From Coccinella septempunctata (taxonomy: Eukaryota; Arthropoda; Insecta; Coleoptera; Coccinellidae), in the NCBI RefSeq assembly GCF_907165205.1, contig NC_058195.1, positions 4,650,001-4,714,000 of the forward strand: a DNA stretch of 64,000 bases. The letters run 5' to 3'. The first letter of the stretch is position 1; each line of letters begins with the position of its first letter. The translations under genes were made by a program, and so were the position numbers. This document shows, piece after piece, positions 12,353-24,270 of this stretch. The notes beneath the pieces are model-generated. The model had not been told where the DNA came from. It searched no databases and was given only the letters and a program-made list of their open reading frames with translations.

Positions 12353-14280
12353 TATGTATATTCATTGAACTTTGGCGTTATTCCTAATAAACCTCCAGAA
12401 ATCATCAAATGAAACTATTTTTTTGGAGCATATGCTCCAATTTACTCTTGGTATTTTTCTATAAGGAAATTATACCTAGAGAAATGGAGGAAATGTGGTA
12501 AAATAGTTTAAAATACCAAAAGTGAATTAAATGAATGCTTATTCATGAGAGAAAAGCTTAAGTTCAAATTCCAGAGTTGAATTTGGGTTCACAACAATAT
12601 CATGCAGCAGCAGTAAACCACTCTAAAATCAATATCTATTGAATATTCAATTCGCAATATCCTATCCCAAATTCAACCTTCCTCTTTTTGTGTACATAAA
12701 ATTATAAATCCTTTTTCGGAGGAAACCTCCATTAAAAATACATCTGCATAAACTCGAATGAAAGAAATGCAATGTCGAGGGACCACTGCTATTTCTGTGA
12801 ACCTAGGACTCCTGGGCATTGACGAACAAAAAGCATGGAGTTATTTTCTCTTCATACTGAATATCCCTCATAGAGCCTCAACAGAGGCTCTCAGCCATAA
12901 ACCAGGCAATGTTTCGAAGCTGTCTTGACTAGTGTAAACTTAAATCTGTATATGAGTTTTTCTAGAAACACGAGTCTGTTATTTGTACCTATGCCTTTGA
13001 TTCGACAAGGGATTACATTATTCACATAATTTAATACAGGAATAAATTGGTTTCGCATTTTTGATTACGTAGAAACCTCGTTACCGAGCTGGAATTTAAA
13101 TACGTAGAGACCTTTAGCGAAGGAACTTCGGCTTAGTACTTATTTATAACGATCCAATTATTTTTTCCCTCAGAAACTGAAACATAAATACTTTGCTTTG
13201 ACAATAACTGCGGAACTTTCTTATTTATGTAAAATTCGGAAGCAGCAGATATCGAATGATGATAAAAGCGACATTCAAACCTTTGTCCAGTCTCGATTCT
13301 CGAAGCTAAAAATATACAGGTAGTCCCAATTAAATGTTAACGAGTCATACCCATCGCAAAATGATCAAAGGACGATGTAGACTTTAAATGTTGGTCGATA
13401 ATGTCTTCAGAAATTTGAATTTTGCAGTCAGATATAGGAAAATAATAATCTTGCTATGTTCAAACTATCTTTTAGACGGAAATTCGTCTAGAAAATTCAA
13501 TGGGAAAGTTTTGAACAATGGAATTGATATTAGATTTCAATTCCTCTCTGGAAAGTTCGGTTATGAAGTTCTGAAGGAATGATCTGAACTTTTCCGCATC
13601 CGTGATAATTCATATCAGAATATCTCAATCCTTAAGTACCGGCATAACTCATTGAAACGCTACCCCTTTTCGATGTGTACCTACAGGCTATAAGCTTGAC
13701 CTGGAAACCTTTTAATCGTCTTTAATGGCTTTTGAAGTGGATAATTTAGTCACGAATATTAGGTTAAAGTGGGTTTCTATGGCGATTCCCACTAGGGCTG
13801 TTATGAGGAGCAATCCTTTGCCGATGTTCATTCCAGTGTGAATTATTAAGATACACTCAGTAAAGACAGAATTTGGCAAAGACGAATTTCGTAACTTCTT
13901 GACTTGTATAATTCAGAATAAGTCTTCAGAGAGGCGTTACATGAAAGCAGATTTCTTTCAAACAAAAAGTATATATTACAATTATAAAGATATACAGATT
14001 TATTTTATATCAACAAACACCCTACAGAATTTCAAATATAAAGTTATGCCCTTGTCCCCACCCCAACATCACTTCAGGGACAGCTACTACAACGAGCTAG
14101 ATCAAATTTGGTGATTTATTACTAGGGGAGCTGATTTTTTAGAATACAAATCACCTTTAGATCCACGATGATTTTTCTGGGAGATAAGTTGACCTTCTAA
14201 AAAGTTTCAGTATCCATTAGCTGAGGATACATCATAGTGTTCGTATTCAGATCTCTTTTTATAGGATTTTCAACAGCTAT
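12353..14280. other. intergenic, nothing recognised
   Basis: AT-rich DNA with only short frames (13388-13582, 13899-14114) that lack domains, splice sites or compositional support. Confidence 0.5.
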
Positions 14281-14671
14281 AGCGTCTTATAGAGAAATCA
14301 AGATAGTTGAATACACCAACTCCAAAAAGGTTTCATTAAGTACTTGTTAGGTTAGGTTACCTTAGGTTACGTTAGGTTAGGTTAGGTAAGGTTAAGTGGC
14401 CTCTTATAGAGAAATCAAGATAGTTGAATACAGCAACTCCAAAAAGGTTTCATTAAGTACTTGTTAGGTTAGGTTACGTTAGGTTACCTTAGGTTACGTT
14501 AGGTTACCTTAGGTTACGTTAGGTTACCTTAGGTTACGTTAGGTTAGGTTAGGTTACGTTAGGTTAGGTTAGGTTAGGTGGCCTCTTTTAGAGAAATTAA
14601 GATAGTTGAATACACCAACTCCAAAAAAGGTTTCATTAAGTACTTGTTAGGTTAGGTTAGGTTAGGTTAGC
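14281..14671. repeat. minisatellite with interstitial telomere-like TTAGG tracts
   Basis: Three copies of a unique block of about 66 bp (key words agagaaatcaagatagttga and tttcattaagtacttg; starting near 14287, 14402 and 14582) are each followed by a tract of five-base units of the insect telomere type. These are TTAGG with variants TTACG and TTACC, at about 14348-14398, 14464-14580 and 14648-14670. In the middle tract TTAGG and TTACG/TTACC alternate in a ten-base pattern. The block is embedded in ordinary intergenic DNA, so it is interstitial and not a chromosome end. Confidence 0.85.
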
Positions 14672-15770
14672 TATATCTTATGAACTATGTTTTTTTCAAT
14701 TAAAAATCTTTCAAATCAGGATGATGAAATATATGGTATCTAATGATCCAGTGACTTCTTTTCTGATTTATATGAAGGGATAAAAAGAAACTCAATGGAT
14801 AAAAAATAACGTACCTATTCTTGTAGATGGTATTTTATTTCCGAATGTTATATTTTCTTTCAATCTTTTAACTATAACAATAAGTGTTTACATAAAACTA
14901 ACGTTTCATTTCCAACCTTTACATTTGGGCAACACATAAATCCATCAAAATGGGTAATATACATTGTAATAAACTTAATTGCCCTTCAAAATGAGGAAAT
15001 TTATCCAACCAGTAACTTAATGATGTTGATCACCAAGATCACACGATATGAAAATTAGAAAACATACTATTAGATTTATAGAAATCCATGCTTCCTAATC
15101 GTACTGTTTATTGAAAGTGCTGAATCATTTAATTTTGGATGAGTATCTCAAGATTTTTTTCTCTTTTATATAATTTTTTTCTTGAACAACATAATAATAC
15201 AAATCAATAGGCAGACAAAGAAAGATTTGAAAAAGAAGCAAAATATACGCTGATAATATTTCTGTGCCTGATTATATTCAAGAACCCTGCGAATTAAATT
15301 TCATTTATCCATGCCAAATAGTCAAAAACAATAGGATCTTGGGGTTTTCATGAAAAGGCTCTTACTCCCCAGGGTTTTATCTTGGAAAACCTTTGAATAT
15401 GAGCACACCGAACATATATCTTCATCCCTTAATAGGTTATCCAGTTTATTTTAAGAGTATCATCGAAATAATTCGGAGACTTTTGTCTAATATCTGAAGA
15501 ATCATTACAAAAGTTTAACTTCCTTAATTTTTCCTTGTTTTTTCTTAGGAAAAAATTGAACAATTAACTTTCTCAATGATTAATTCGTATAAGATGGTAG
15601 ATAATTAATTTTTCCTCAATTTAATCATGTTTTTTCTTTGTTTCAAAGAATCATGTTCATAATTCAAGCGTATCAATCCATTAACACCACCTGTACTTAA
15701 AATATGAAATTGGGAAAAGGTGAAACTCACCAGCAAAGTAATCCTCGGGTGAAAATATCACAAAAATTTT
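14672..15770. other. intergenic, nothing recognised
   Basis: Very AT-rich sequence without supported coding or RNA genes. Confidence 0.5.
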
Positions 15771-16130
15771 TTTTTACCGCACAAGAAGGCTACGACGCTC
15801 GTGTGGCTGGAAGCGCGACCGCAGCCGGTCCTTTGGTCCGACGACGTGAGGGATACTGAACAGGAATCTGGCTCTGGCTTGCAGGCGCCAGGCGTCCCCT
15901 GGATGCGTCCCAGAACGCTCTAACTTAACGCGATAGTGAGGTTATGCTGGAAGAAGTTCGAATCTTCGTCTGGATGCTTGACTTCGTCTCCTTTGGATGC
16001 GAAAATTCCGAGGCCTAGTTGAAGGTAATTCGATATGGAACCTTTGAAAGAAGGGTTGGAAAGGGTTCAGGGTGTTAAGTAGTTCAATTCGGTCCAACGC
16101 CTTCGTCTAGGTTAGCCAGGATGGGTATGA
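15771..16130. other. GC-rich block of unknown nature
   Basis: A sharp compositional switch: about 360 bases rich in C, G and CpG (for example cgctcgtgtggctggaagcg and gcaggcgccaggcgtcccct) within AT-rich surroundings. No open frame of note on either strand. On the minus strand it runs into a good donor-like site (TTTGCTG/GTGAGTTT at about 15730-15745), so it could be a non-coding first exon of a minus-strand gene. It could also be transposon-derived DNA; the word tggcgcc on the minus strand recalls tRNA primer sites of LTR elements, but no LTRs were found. Unresolved. Confidence 0.35.
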
Positions 16131-16255
16131 AAAACTGAGAAAGGAATTAGGGCGTGATGCAGAGGTTGAAGTGGGCCTAATTGTTGTTTCTTTAATGGAA
16201 TTATCAGAATCGGATTATCCATATTCGATGTAGGGACGTGCCTAGTGTCGAGAGG

Positions 16256-17050
16256 CTACAGGGTGTTTCTTGCGTGAAAAATCACAAAATAAAATGTTTG
16301 TATAACTGCAGAAGTGAGAATTTCCCTGCAGACAAAGAGTAAAAAATTATCCTCAACATATTCTCCTCTTAATTGGATACATTTATTACAGCGAACCTGC
16401 AACGTCTCTAGATCTTTCAAGAAAAATGTTTCTTCTTGCTCTGCAAACCAGGCCTGCACAGTTTTTATTACCTTCTCGTTGGAAGAAAATTTACGATCTT
16501 TTAAACTTTTTTTCAGTTGAGGAAAGAGATGATAGTCGGATGGAGCCAAATCTGGCAAATAAGGGGGGTGTTCCAGTAATTCGAACCCTAAATCACGAAT
16601 TTTTTGCATGGCAATATCAGATTTGTGTGCAGGGGCGTTGTCCTGCAAAAAAAAATACCTTTAGATAGCTCTCCGCGTGTTCTCTCTTTAATTTTTTCCC
16701 GTAGAGTGGTCAGTAATGTCGAATAGTAATCTCCGGTTATTATTCTATCCTTATCCAAAATATCAATCATGATAACTCCATGGCAATCCCAAAAAACTGA
16801 AGCAAGAACTTTTCCAGCAGATTTTTGGACACGAAACTTCTTAGGTCTTGGAGAACCAGAGTATAGCCATTCCATCGATTGTTGCTTTCTTTCTGAATCG
16901 TAGAAATGTACTCAAGTCTCATCCATGGTAACAATTCGGCTTAAGAAGTCTACATCGTTTTCAAATCGAGCACAGTTCGAAAGCTATGGTTCTACCCTGG
17001 AACGCTTTTGGTCAACATTCAAACATTTGGGGATCCATTGTGCAATATAA
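16256..17050 (-). mobile_element. mariner (DD34D) fragment, catalytic part and 3' region
   Basis: A minus-strand copy lacking the N-terminal DNA-binding region: homology stops near 17045 within the linker. Two frames, 16588-16875 and 16256-16648, overlap by a frameshift near 16640. Together they cover the region from the SMEW-like strand through QDNAPAHKS and LPDLAPSDYHLFPQ to the C-terminal EQEETFFLK motif. The C-terminal frame is the best preserved of the copies here. The outer boundary near 16257 is TA then CAGGGTGTTTC, which belongs to a different, MITE-like terminus, so the mariner 3' end was probably replaced or interrupted there. Confidence 0.85.
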
Positions 17051-18835
17051 TTTATCCATACAACCCTTATATTTCAGAAGGGATGAGGTCGCTTTTTTCA
17101 AGGCTCACTTATAATGGTCATGGTGAAGTCTCAGAACCACGATAACGCTGTTCCAGATAAGTTGTTTTTCCCTTTCACGAGCTCCCTGTTCGACATGGAT
17201 TAGTTCAGTATACCCGGCAGTGTATAAAGTTGGATGATAAATTATCATTTCGATGATATGCATATTTTCCGCTTTCATGCGAACTACGGTCATTTTTCGC
17301 TATCGATTAATTCTTTTTCATTATTTCATGACGCCCTTGTCGTTCGTGGGTTCTTTCATTTTAGGTTTCCACATCAATGGACAAAATATACAGGGTGTTT
17401 GGTAATCGGACGTGATGGTACAAGAGTGTTATTCTAGCGGTCATTTGCTACAAATGGATTGTTGGTTATTAAGTTTTTTCGACTTATTTCTTAGCAACTT
17501 CTTCTCTGTTTAAAAATCAATTGATATTGCGGAAAATACTCAGCTGTAAACATGCAATTGATTCAGAAACAGTAAAAATAATTGGTAATCATTTGACAGA
17601 GAAAATATTTGCCGAAAACTCAGATTTTCTTAAAAATAAATGGTAGTAATTTGTATTTAGTTTATTACTTGTGGAATTTCCATGAAATATTCGAGTATTA
17701 GTATCACTCAATAAATTGTAATGAACTTGTAGTACAAATTGATGAAACAAACACGAAATCTGATGAAATATAACCCTGAAAAGATTCTCAATATTCAGTC
17801 GTTACGAATAGAACAAAATATTTTCCTCCAATTAACCATAGTTCCTGTTGAAAACTGAAATAACAGGCTGATGCGAACTTTTTCGTTGAGAATAATAAAA
17901 CTTCATCACCAGGAGCTATTGAATAACGAAATGAGCCGTCTATGGTCCCTAATGTATTGGAGAACTAATTTAAACTTCCAGTTTCTGTGTAATAGATATT
18001 TGTGAGTATTTTATCAATTCAGTCTTTGCATTCGATTTAACTTTCCCGAACAGTCCTATGTGGAACCTTGAAACAACTCACTGAGGTGTTTTATTGAAAA
18101 ATTGAATTAAGTTTTGTACATGCTGAAACATACGGTATAAGAGAAAGGTGTGGACAAGGACTAGCTCGAATTATTAAGTAGCTGACTTCTTTAAATTCAC
18201 GCAATTCAAGACGAAGGGGTTGGGGGGAGGTTAAGATTCTTCTTCACCACACTTCCTGAGAAATGAAGTGGAGTGAAGTAAAGAGAAATGAGAAAAGTTG
18301 AGTAAAGAAAGTTCACATAGCACAGCTAGTAACCAATATGAATACATCCCGAAAACGTTTGTGCTATATTTTGTATGAACGATAAGTTACGCAATATTCA
18401 ATTGAAATCCACTTTCCAAAAAAGAATTAATTAGAAATCTTATATGTTTTCAATGAATTTGGTTAACCAAATATAGAAGATGTGAGTTATCGTATGAAAT
18501 TCACTCATTCATGAGTGAATATAGTCAGGTATTTATGCGCAAAAGTTTGGAAACCAGGCTGTGTTGTAACTTTGATAGGGCACTAATGAGATTTAACCAG
18601 CAACTGCTCCTGTCAGAATGTTTCCCGTGCTATCAAATCAGGACGTTGATCTCATAAATTATGGAACAATTGAAATACTTAGACGAGGCAGATTAATTTA
18701 ATGGAAGTGAACATCTGGATCAAATTTATATAGACTTCGTTCAATTTATAAAGGACACCCCTAGGGGGTGTAGTAAATTGAAAATCGCAAGAGTTGGCAT
18801 CGTTGAGAGGCTGAAATTAAACCTTTTACGGATTA
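17051..18835. other. intergenic; solo MITE terminus at 17389
   Basis: No gene. A TA then CAGGGTGTTTGG terminus at 17389-17402 marks one end of a small transposon whose other end I could not find. The rest is AT-rich and featureless. Confidence 0.45.
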
Positions 18836-20068
18836 TACAGGGTGAGTCTTCAACTCGCACCAATATTTCAACAGTGAATTCTTGAGGTTGAAAGGAACAC
18901 TTTTTTCCTATACAATTTTTTCTGATTCGGCACTGATAAAAATATATAGCCATTTTAAATTTTCATAATGAGCTGTTCCACCCCTGAAAAACGAAATTAC
19001 CTTCAAAATAACTAGCTAAATCTGTGACACTACAGCTCAGTGGATCTTTGAAACACAGTTGTATTTAGCAAAAGTACCCAATATTCCGAATTTCACAGAT
19101 GCTTTTTAATTTTTGACTATCAAATTACTCGAAAACGGCGCAATGAAGATTTGTTTTGAACTTCACGCTCTCTGTACATTTCATAACATCATTTTGACGA
19201 GAAGCCCACCTTATCTCTACAATAAACTGGTGTACAGAACTGATGTTCATAATATCAACGTTCGTCGTAGAAATATATTATCATGTCCTCATCACAGAAC
19301 ATCTACTTTTGAAAGAAGTTTCAGTTACAATATTTACAGGCTGTACAACAGTATTCCTAGTGAATTCAAGCTTTTAAATCGAGCTGGGTTCAAGAAGAGA
19401 ATTAAGGCTTATCTCCTCGATCCCTCTTCGACATGATTTCTTGATTTTCTCCGTGAAGTATGTTTACTGACATTCTCATATTTTTGTCTTTTTTTTCTCT
19501 TCTTTCTTTGATTTATATACATTGTTTGCTCATTTTTTTGTTTTTTTTTTGATTTAGGTATATTCAAATGTATTTTTTCGTAAACTACAAGGGTTAAGTG
19601 GTAGAGCACCTTTGGGTGAACTTCCCCTTGGGATTTCTGGTGAAATAAAGACATTTATTATTATTATTATTATTATACGAAAAAAATATAAAGAATATAC
19701 TTTTGTTTTACAAAACGTTCAAATATTCCTTAAATAGCATCCAACTCAGTTTCAAGAGTTGGATTCTTTGAATTATTGGTATTTTTATGGTACGTAATGG
19801 TCATAATGAGAAAACTGGAAGACGTGGGTGATATCTTGTGTTCTAAAAAGATTCAACAAATAAATGAAAAACTATATTCCAAAATTCATTTCATTCGATA
19901 AAACCTTTTGTGAGATAGAACTGAAAATAACACTTTTTATGGTTTTTCAACAGCCTGTATCATTGAAACCGAGCCGATTTGGAAAAAATGGTAAAGGAAA
20001 AAAGTGTTTCTCTTGACCTCAAGAATCTACTATTATAATATTTGTAGGAGTGAAAGACTCACCCAGTA
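18836..20068. mobile_element. MITE (TACAGGGTGAGTC family) interrupted by a retrotransposon tail
   Basis: It starts with TA then CAGGGTGAGTCTTCAACTCG at 18836 and ends with its inverted counterpart at about 20044-20068. The internal sequence matches the uninterrupted element at 62008-62700 in reverse orientation, block by block. For example, the words ggtacgtaatggtcataatg, gaaaactggaagacgtgggt and cattcgataaaacc occur in order. About 535 bases at 19143-19675 have no counterpart in the intact element and are a secondary insertion. No transposase frame; non-autonomous. Confidence 0.85.
19143..19675 (+). mobile_element. 5'-truncated non-LTR retrotransposon, C-terminal end of ORF2 with TTA tail
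   Basis: The frame at about 19143-19436 encodes the typical C-terminal tail of an insect LINE reverse-transcriptase protein (PPYLYNKLVYRTDVHNINVR, FERSFSYNIYRLYNSIP). It is followed by a 3' untranslated region and a terminal (TTA)n run at 19655-19675. Only the last 100 or so codons remain, as expected from target-primed reverse transcription that stopped early. It lies inside the MITE at 18836-20068, so it arrived after that element. The clade (Jockey- or I-like) is not decided. Confidence 0.8.
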
Positions 20069-20760
20069 TACTATTAATTTGAAACGTCGACAGCAGTGGC
20101 CGAACTCATATCTCAATTCGATTCAAAGTGTTCGACCAAGAAAAATCTTCATCGCCACTTACAACTCACCGCACCGATACCTACCTTCAAAACATTGGTC
20201 CTTCGAGCAGGAATAGGATGGACATCGACGCACATAAGATCGTACGTACAATGCTTCCCTAGGCACGAGAAATGGCGTTATCCCTGTCCATAAACCTTTT
20301 ACGACTTGTTTTGCCGATCCGCTCGCTTTTCATCTCAACAATTTTGCGATTTTTCAGGGATGTTGATTTTATTTCTGAATACGACCGGAATCGTTCCAAT
20401 TGGCCGCTCTCACGATCGGACCTGATTTTGAGGGCCAAATTTGCTTCAAGGACGTCCCTCGAAATTCTGGCTTCCGTTGCGTTCGTTGGAGTTGGTCCAA
20501 AGCAGATTATTTCTTAGTTTCTTTTATATCGGACGATAAATTTATGGAAGCGAAGTTTATAAATTGAAAGGGGAGTTCTACAAGATTAAACAGGGTCGAT
20601 AAATTTATTTGTTGTATCGAGAAAGGAATTAAGAGTGTTATCGAAGGAACAAATTTATTATTCATCGAAAAATAATCATATTTATTAGTAAAAATAAATG
20701 AAGAAAAAAATTAAACCATCTTTAACTTGTTAATAATGTTCTGATGATGACATTCTCTAA
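20069..20760. other. intergenic, slightly GC-richer, no gene supported
   Basis: Overlapping short frames (20004-20216, 20096-20293, 20272-20517) in all three plus frames have no recognisable domain. They could be decayed coding sequence, but no splice sites connect them. Confidence 0.3.
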
Positions 20761-20900
20761 TTTTTGGACTACGAATACATGTTTCATTTTCACCCATTGA
20801 AAATAAGCTATCAACATTTCTGTAAAACTTTTCTGGGGTTTGTTTTAATACAATTACAATTGAAATCGATGAAAAATAACGAACTTCAGCCAAATTTCAG

Positions 20901-21342
20901 GTGGCAGAGTTTTTTGCCGGTGAGTTTAAAGCAATTCGATGAGATTAAACCTTATTTCGAGGGAAATTCTAATAGCTCTCCATGGCAAATTGAAGACAGC
21001 GAAAAGAGAATGGATAGAGAGACGAAGAATAGTTCGAGAATAATTCGGAAATCCACTATTTCAAAGAGTCGAGTGGGAATCGATTTTTCAAAGTGTTTTC
21101 CAGAACACAAACCTCTTATGGACATAAATGATGCATGCTATGAAGAATCTGTCTGCAGGAACTTCGAGCAAAAAATTTGTGAATGTGATGATGGAACAGT
21201 CGAGCTTAAATTCTCACAGGCGAGCTTCATCAATGGAACAAAAACGTGCAGCTTATTCAGCCAACAAGATTTCCATCGAAAAAATAAAACAGTGCCGTTC
21301 TTTATCCCAATAAAAAGAACCTCTTCTGTTGGACTGCACTAG
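20901..21342 (+). CDS. possible terminal exon of an unrecognised gene (147 codons)
   Basis: An open frame runs from 20764 to 21342. A consensus acceptor (CCAAATTTCAG/GTGGC) at 20900 suggests that the real coding part starts at 20901 as a 3'-terminal exon beginning WQSFLPVSLKQFDEIKPYFE. The composition is protein-like: rich in Asp, Glu, Ser and Lys, with several Cys (CYEESVCRNFEQKICECDDG). No domain is recognised and no upstream exon was found with confidence. If translated from 20764 instead, the protein would be 192 residues. The length is notable for this AT content, but a chance frame is not excluded. Confidence 0.4.
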
Positions 21343-21642
21343 ATTTATCTCTGCTCTCGTTTGAACTTCCTAGCATCCGTTATAAACTTCTCGGTGAGAA
21401 ATCAGCATTTTAAATTACAAGCAAACAATTCGTTGGTACTTCGTTCCTCGTTCTGCGCCGTTATGTTTATCTTCCTTTGCCTGCATTATCTTTCAAGGTA
21501 ACACTTCTTTCAATATTGGACCCGAATTGTTAGGAAAAATGAATTTGCCAATTTAAATCGAAAGTTTCACTAATGGGGGTCTAGGCTCACTGGCGTAAAA
21601 TTTTTATTAGGCCATTATCATCATATGGCAGCCTTCTCAGTA

Positions 21643-21668
21643 TACAGGGTGAGTCTTTGACTTGTATC
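21643..21668 (+). repeat. solo terminus of the TACAGGGTGAGTC MITE family
   Basis: TA then CAGGGTGAGTCTTTGACTTG, matching the ends of the elements at 18836 and 62008. A short degraded internal part follows (cattcgataaaatcg at about 21700). Its partner end in inverted orientation is either lost or is the one at 24681-24704. Confidence 0.65.
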
Positions 21669-21812
21669 TATATATTCTCTCATCTCATTCGATAAAATCG
21701 TGTTTTTTCCTCACTTGAAAATAAGCAATGCTATGAAAGAATTCGTATACTATATTTGAGGAAATTAAAAAAGTATAAAAATACATCTCAACAAATATGG
21801 CTCGAAATCAAT

Positions 21813-24270
21813 TCACACTCCACTTCTGACTGTTGTACCGGGCGTTTTGGAATCATCGGTCCCATCTAAATCCAATCTGTTCATCTCTCTAATCCTCTCC
21901 TGTATCTGCAGATCGATTATTTCCTTATATTTCTTATCTTGCCCAAGCTGCGCCATTTCAGCAATCCAATCTTCCCTCTCCCTGATTTCTTGAACCACTG
22001 TGAAATTAAAAATTTTATTGATACTTTATCGCTTATAAATAGATTCAAGAGGTTTAAAACCATTCAGACAACAATCACTGTGTGTCTTATATTCAGGAAA
22101 AGAATATTTTTTGTCAATAAATGGCTTTCCAGATCATTTCATTCGAGAAATACATCTTGAAAGAATGGAATCCTGATGAAAGATGAGACAACCTCAGCGT
22201 GGATCTGAGAAAAAGAGATAGGAAATGTTTGTTTTCCATTCTGTCTTCTCAGAATGGATCAGTATCGTAGAAAACACGTCTCCTTTCGTGAAATCCGTAT
22301 ATAGGTGCTAAAATAAATCTGTCGTAAACGGTGGCAAGATAAACTTTGTTCGGATAAGACGAAAAATACAAAAACGAGTCATCTCCTGGTGGGAATTTCT
22401 TCGTGTCGCTAAATCTTTTGTGACAGCAATATAATTTTACGGAGCTATATAAATGTATCAATTCAGTTTCAATTTCAGAACTAAGGGTGTGGAAGTGGAA
22501 GTTTGACAGTGAAAATTCTTATTGTGTGAGAATTTATGTACCTATAGATTGGCAGAAACTATGTGAAACATAGTTTTAGAATTGTGAGCCAATTTTACTT
22601 GACTACAGTTATGAAATGAATAGACATTTTCAATAACAATGTTATTCAGTAGATTTAATTTTTAAAAAATTCGCCATATCTTCGATGGTAAAGAACGAAC
22701 GCTGCTTTATGCCTCCCATCGATGTAAAACGATCTCCTCTGTGAGTGGTATAAATTTTCTTGGATCAACGATCGTCACATAGGTGACACTTATGCTTCGC
22801 ACACAGATGACACTTGTGTTTCGTCTCACAGGTGACACTTGTGATTTAACACATTTTCTATGTCAAAAATTTCTCCTTTTTCTAAGGCATTTTCCTAAAT
22901 TCTGAGTCGTGGCAACTCACATTGATCAAACCTGTTCAATGGCTTGAATTTCTCCGGCTTCTTGACGGGTTTTTTGACAACGGGTTTTGGCGGTCCGTTT
23001 TGGCCGTAGGTCATCGAGTCCTGGAGCCTTCTTTTCTCCACTTCCCGGTTGATTAATGGCTTTGGAACGAACGCCTCCCTCTCCAAGGCGCCAGATTTGA
23101 TGATGCTATCGTAGCTTCTCCTCTTGGAAGAACCGGGCCTGATGGTAACTTTTGGCAGTCTCTTCTTCGTCGATCTTCTGGTCGTTGGTGTCGACTCGTA
23201 ATCTCTCAGGTTGTACTCGCTCTTCTTCCTCTGAGCCATGGCCATTTTGCTCTCATCCATGAGTACTGAAAGGTGTCGAAAAATGAGGGAAGGTCAAGAG
23301 TTTTCGACCGCTGACAAAAAATCCAAAAATATACATCCGATAAAATTTAAAATAACGTTTTGAAGGTTATAAAAGAGGCTTATGCCTTCAAATTCAGTTG
23401 GATCAGTAAAATCTGAATTATTTCCCCTATCTCATTCACATATTTCCTTTGAATTCACAAAAGACGACCTTTTTCAACCTTCGCCAACAAGAATTCAACT
23501 CGAAACCTCTTGTGATTTGAGTATAATCCAAGACATATAGATAGAGAATCATTTCTTGACCTTGCCTGCAATTATTCCTCGATCAAAATAATCATTTAAA
23601 ACACTAATCACAAAATAATCACCATTTATTTCGGATCTTGATATATGTTCAACTACTATTTAGATTATTCATTATAGCAGCCCAATATTGATGTTATTAC
23701 CTTCTAATGGTTAATGTAAAGAGTTGATATAACTCGGAACAGGGTTCATAGCAATGTGTCATGAAAATTAATGCGATATATTCAAATGAAATAACCCGTT
23801 GTCAGGTCTAATTCAGAGTGACTATTATTGTAAAGAGCCCTGCATCATTCGAATGGAAAATAGCTTTCAGCTGAATTCCTGTAATGAAAAGCGAAGCTTT
23901 CACCTCAGAAATTTTATCAATTTACAGAAATGGCTTCTATGTGTTTTGTGGATCAAAAAAAATTTAATTTAACAGCTGCACACAGTTATCAATTCATGAA
24001 TAACACACAGCCTGAAGTCTTTATATAGTTCATGATTTTATACTTCTTCAATTGTATGCTATACAATATATTTTTCAATCAGTGATTCAGATAAACCCTG
24101 CAGAACACATTTGAAAAAAATTTTTTTTGAACTCAGTCAAGGATACTACCCTTTTCGTATTATTTTTTAGTATACTCACTTTTCAAATAGTTTTTCGTTT
24201 CCGGGTTGAATCTAACTCTTTGGGGGTGTAAAATACCGCCCCTAGGTACATTCTTACTTGGCCACTCCAT
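21813..24270 (-). CDS. UPF0193 family protein (EVG1/C22orf23-like), three exons, 206 aa
   Basis: Minus-strand exons 24270-24180, 23265-22921 and 21997-21813 join at GT/AG sites in phase (91, 345 and 185 nt; 207 codons with stop). The N-terminal exon encodes GGILHPQRVRFNPETKNYLK and runs into ILMDESKM. The middle exon has a basic region and the motif EVEKRRLQDSMTYG. The last exon encodes LVQEIREREDWIAEMAQLGQ followed by KKYKEIIDLQIQERIREM. From memory of the family, these blocks line up in order with vertebrate UPF0193 proteins (the GG-I-hP motif, the EKxRLQ motif and a C-terminal EI-ER-FLADMEALGQ helix), so the assignment is strong although I could not run a search. The molecular role of the family is not well established; its presence in ciliated animals makes a ciliary or sperm role possible, which is inference. 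The gene sits between two inverted MITE termini. Confidence 0.88.
22774..22845. repeat. three imperfect tandem copies of a CACAGGTGACACTTGTG-like motif
   Basis: Within intron 2 of the UPF0193 gene, three units of about 25-30 bases share the core TGACACTT(G/A)TG preceded by CACA(G/T)(A/G)(G/T)-like E-box words. It may be a small minisatellite or a cluster of binding sites. Function unknown. Confidence 0.5.

Noticed and set aside
14348..14670. TTAGG tract as a true telomere
   Set aside because: It is short, interrupted by a 66-bp block and variants, and flanked on both sides by many kilobases of ordinary DNA with genes.
15771..16130. GC-rich block as an LTR retrotransposon with tRNA primer site
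   Set aside because: Only a seven-base primer-site-like word was seen; no paired LTRs, polypurine tract or gag/pol frames were found.
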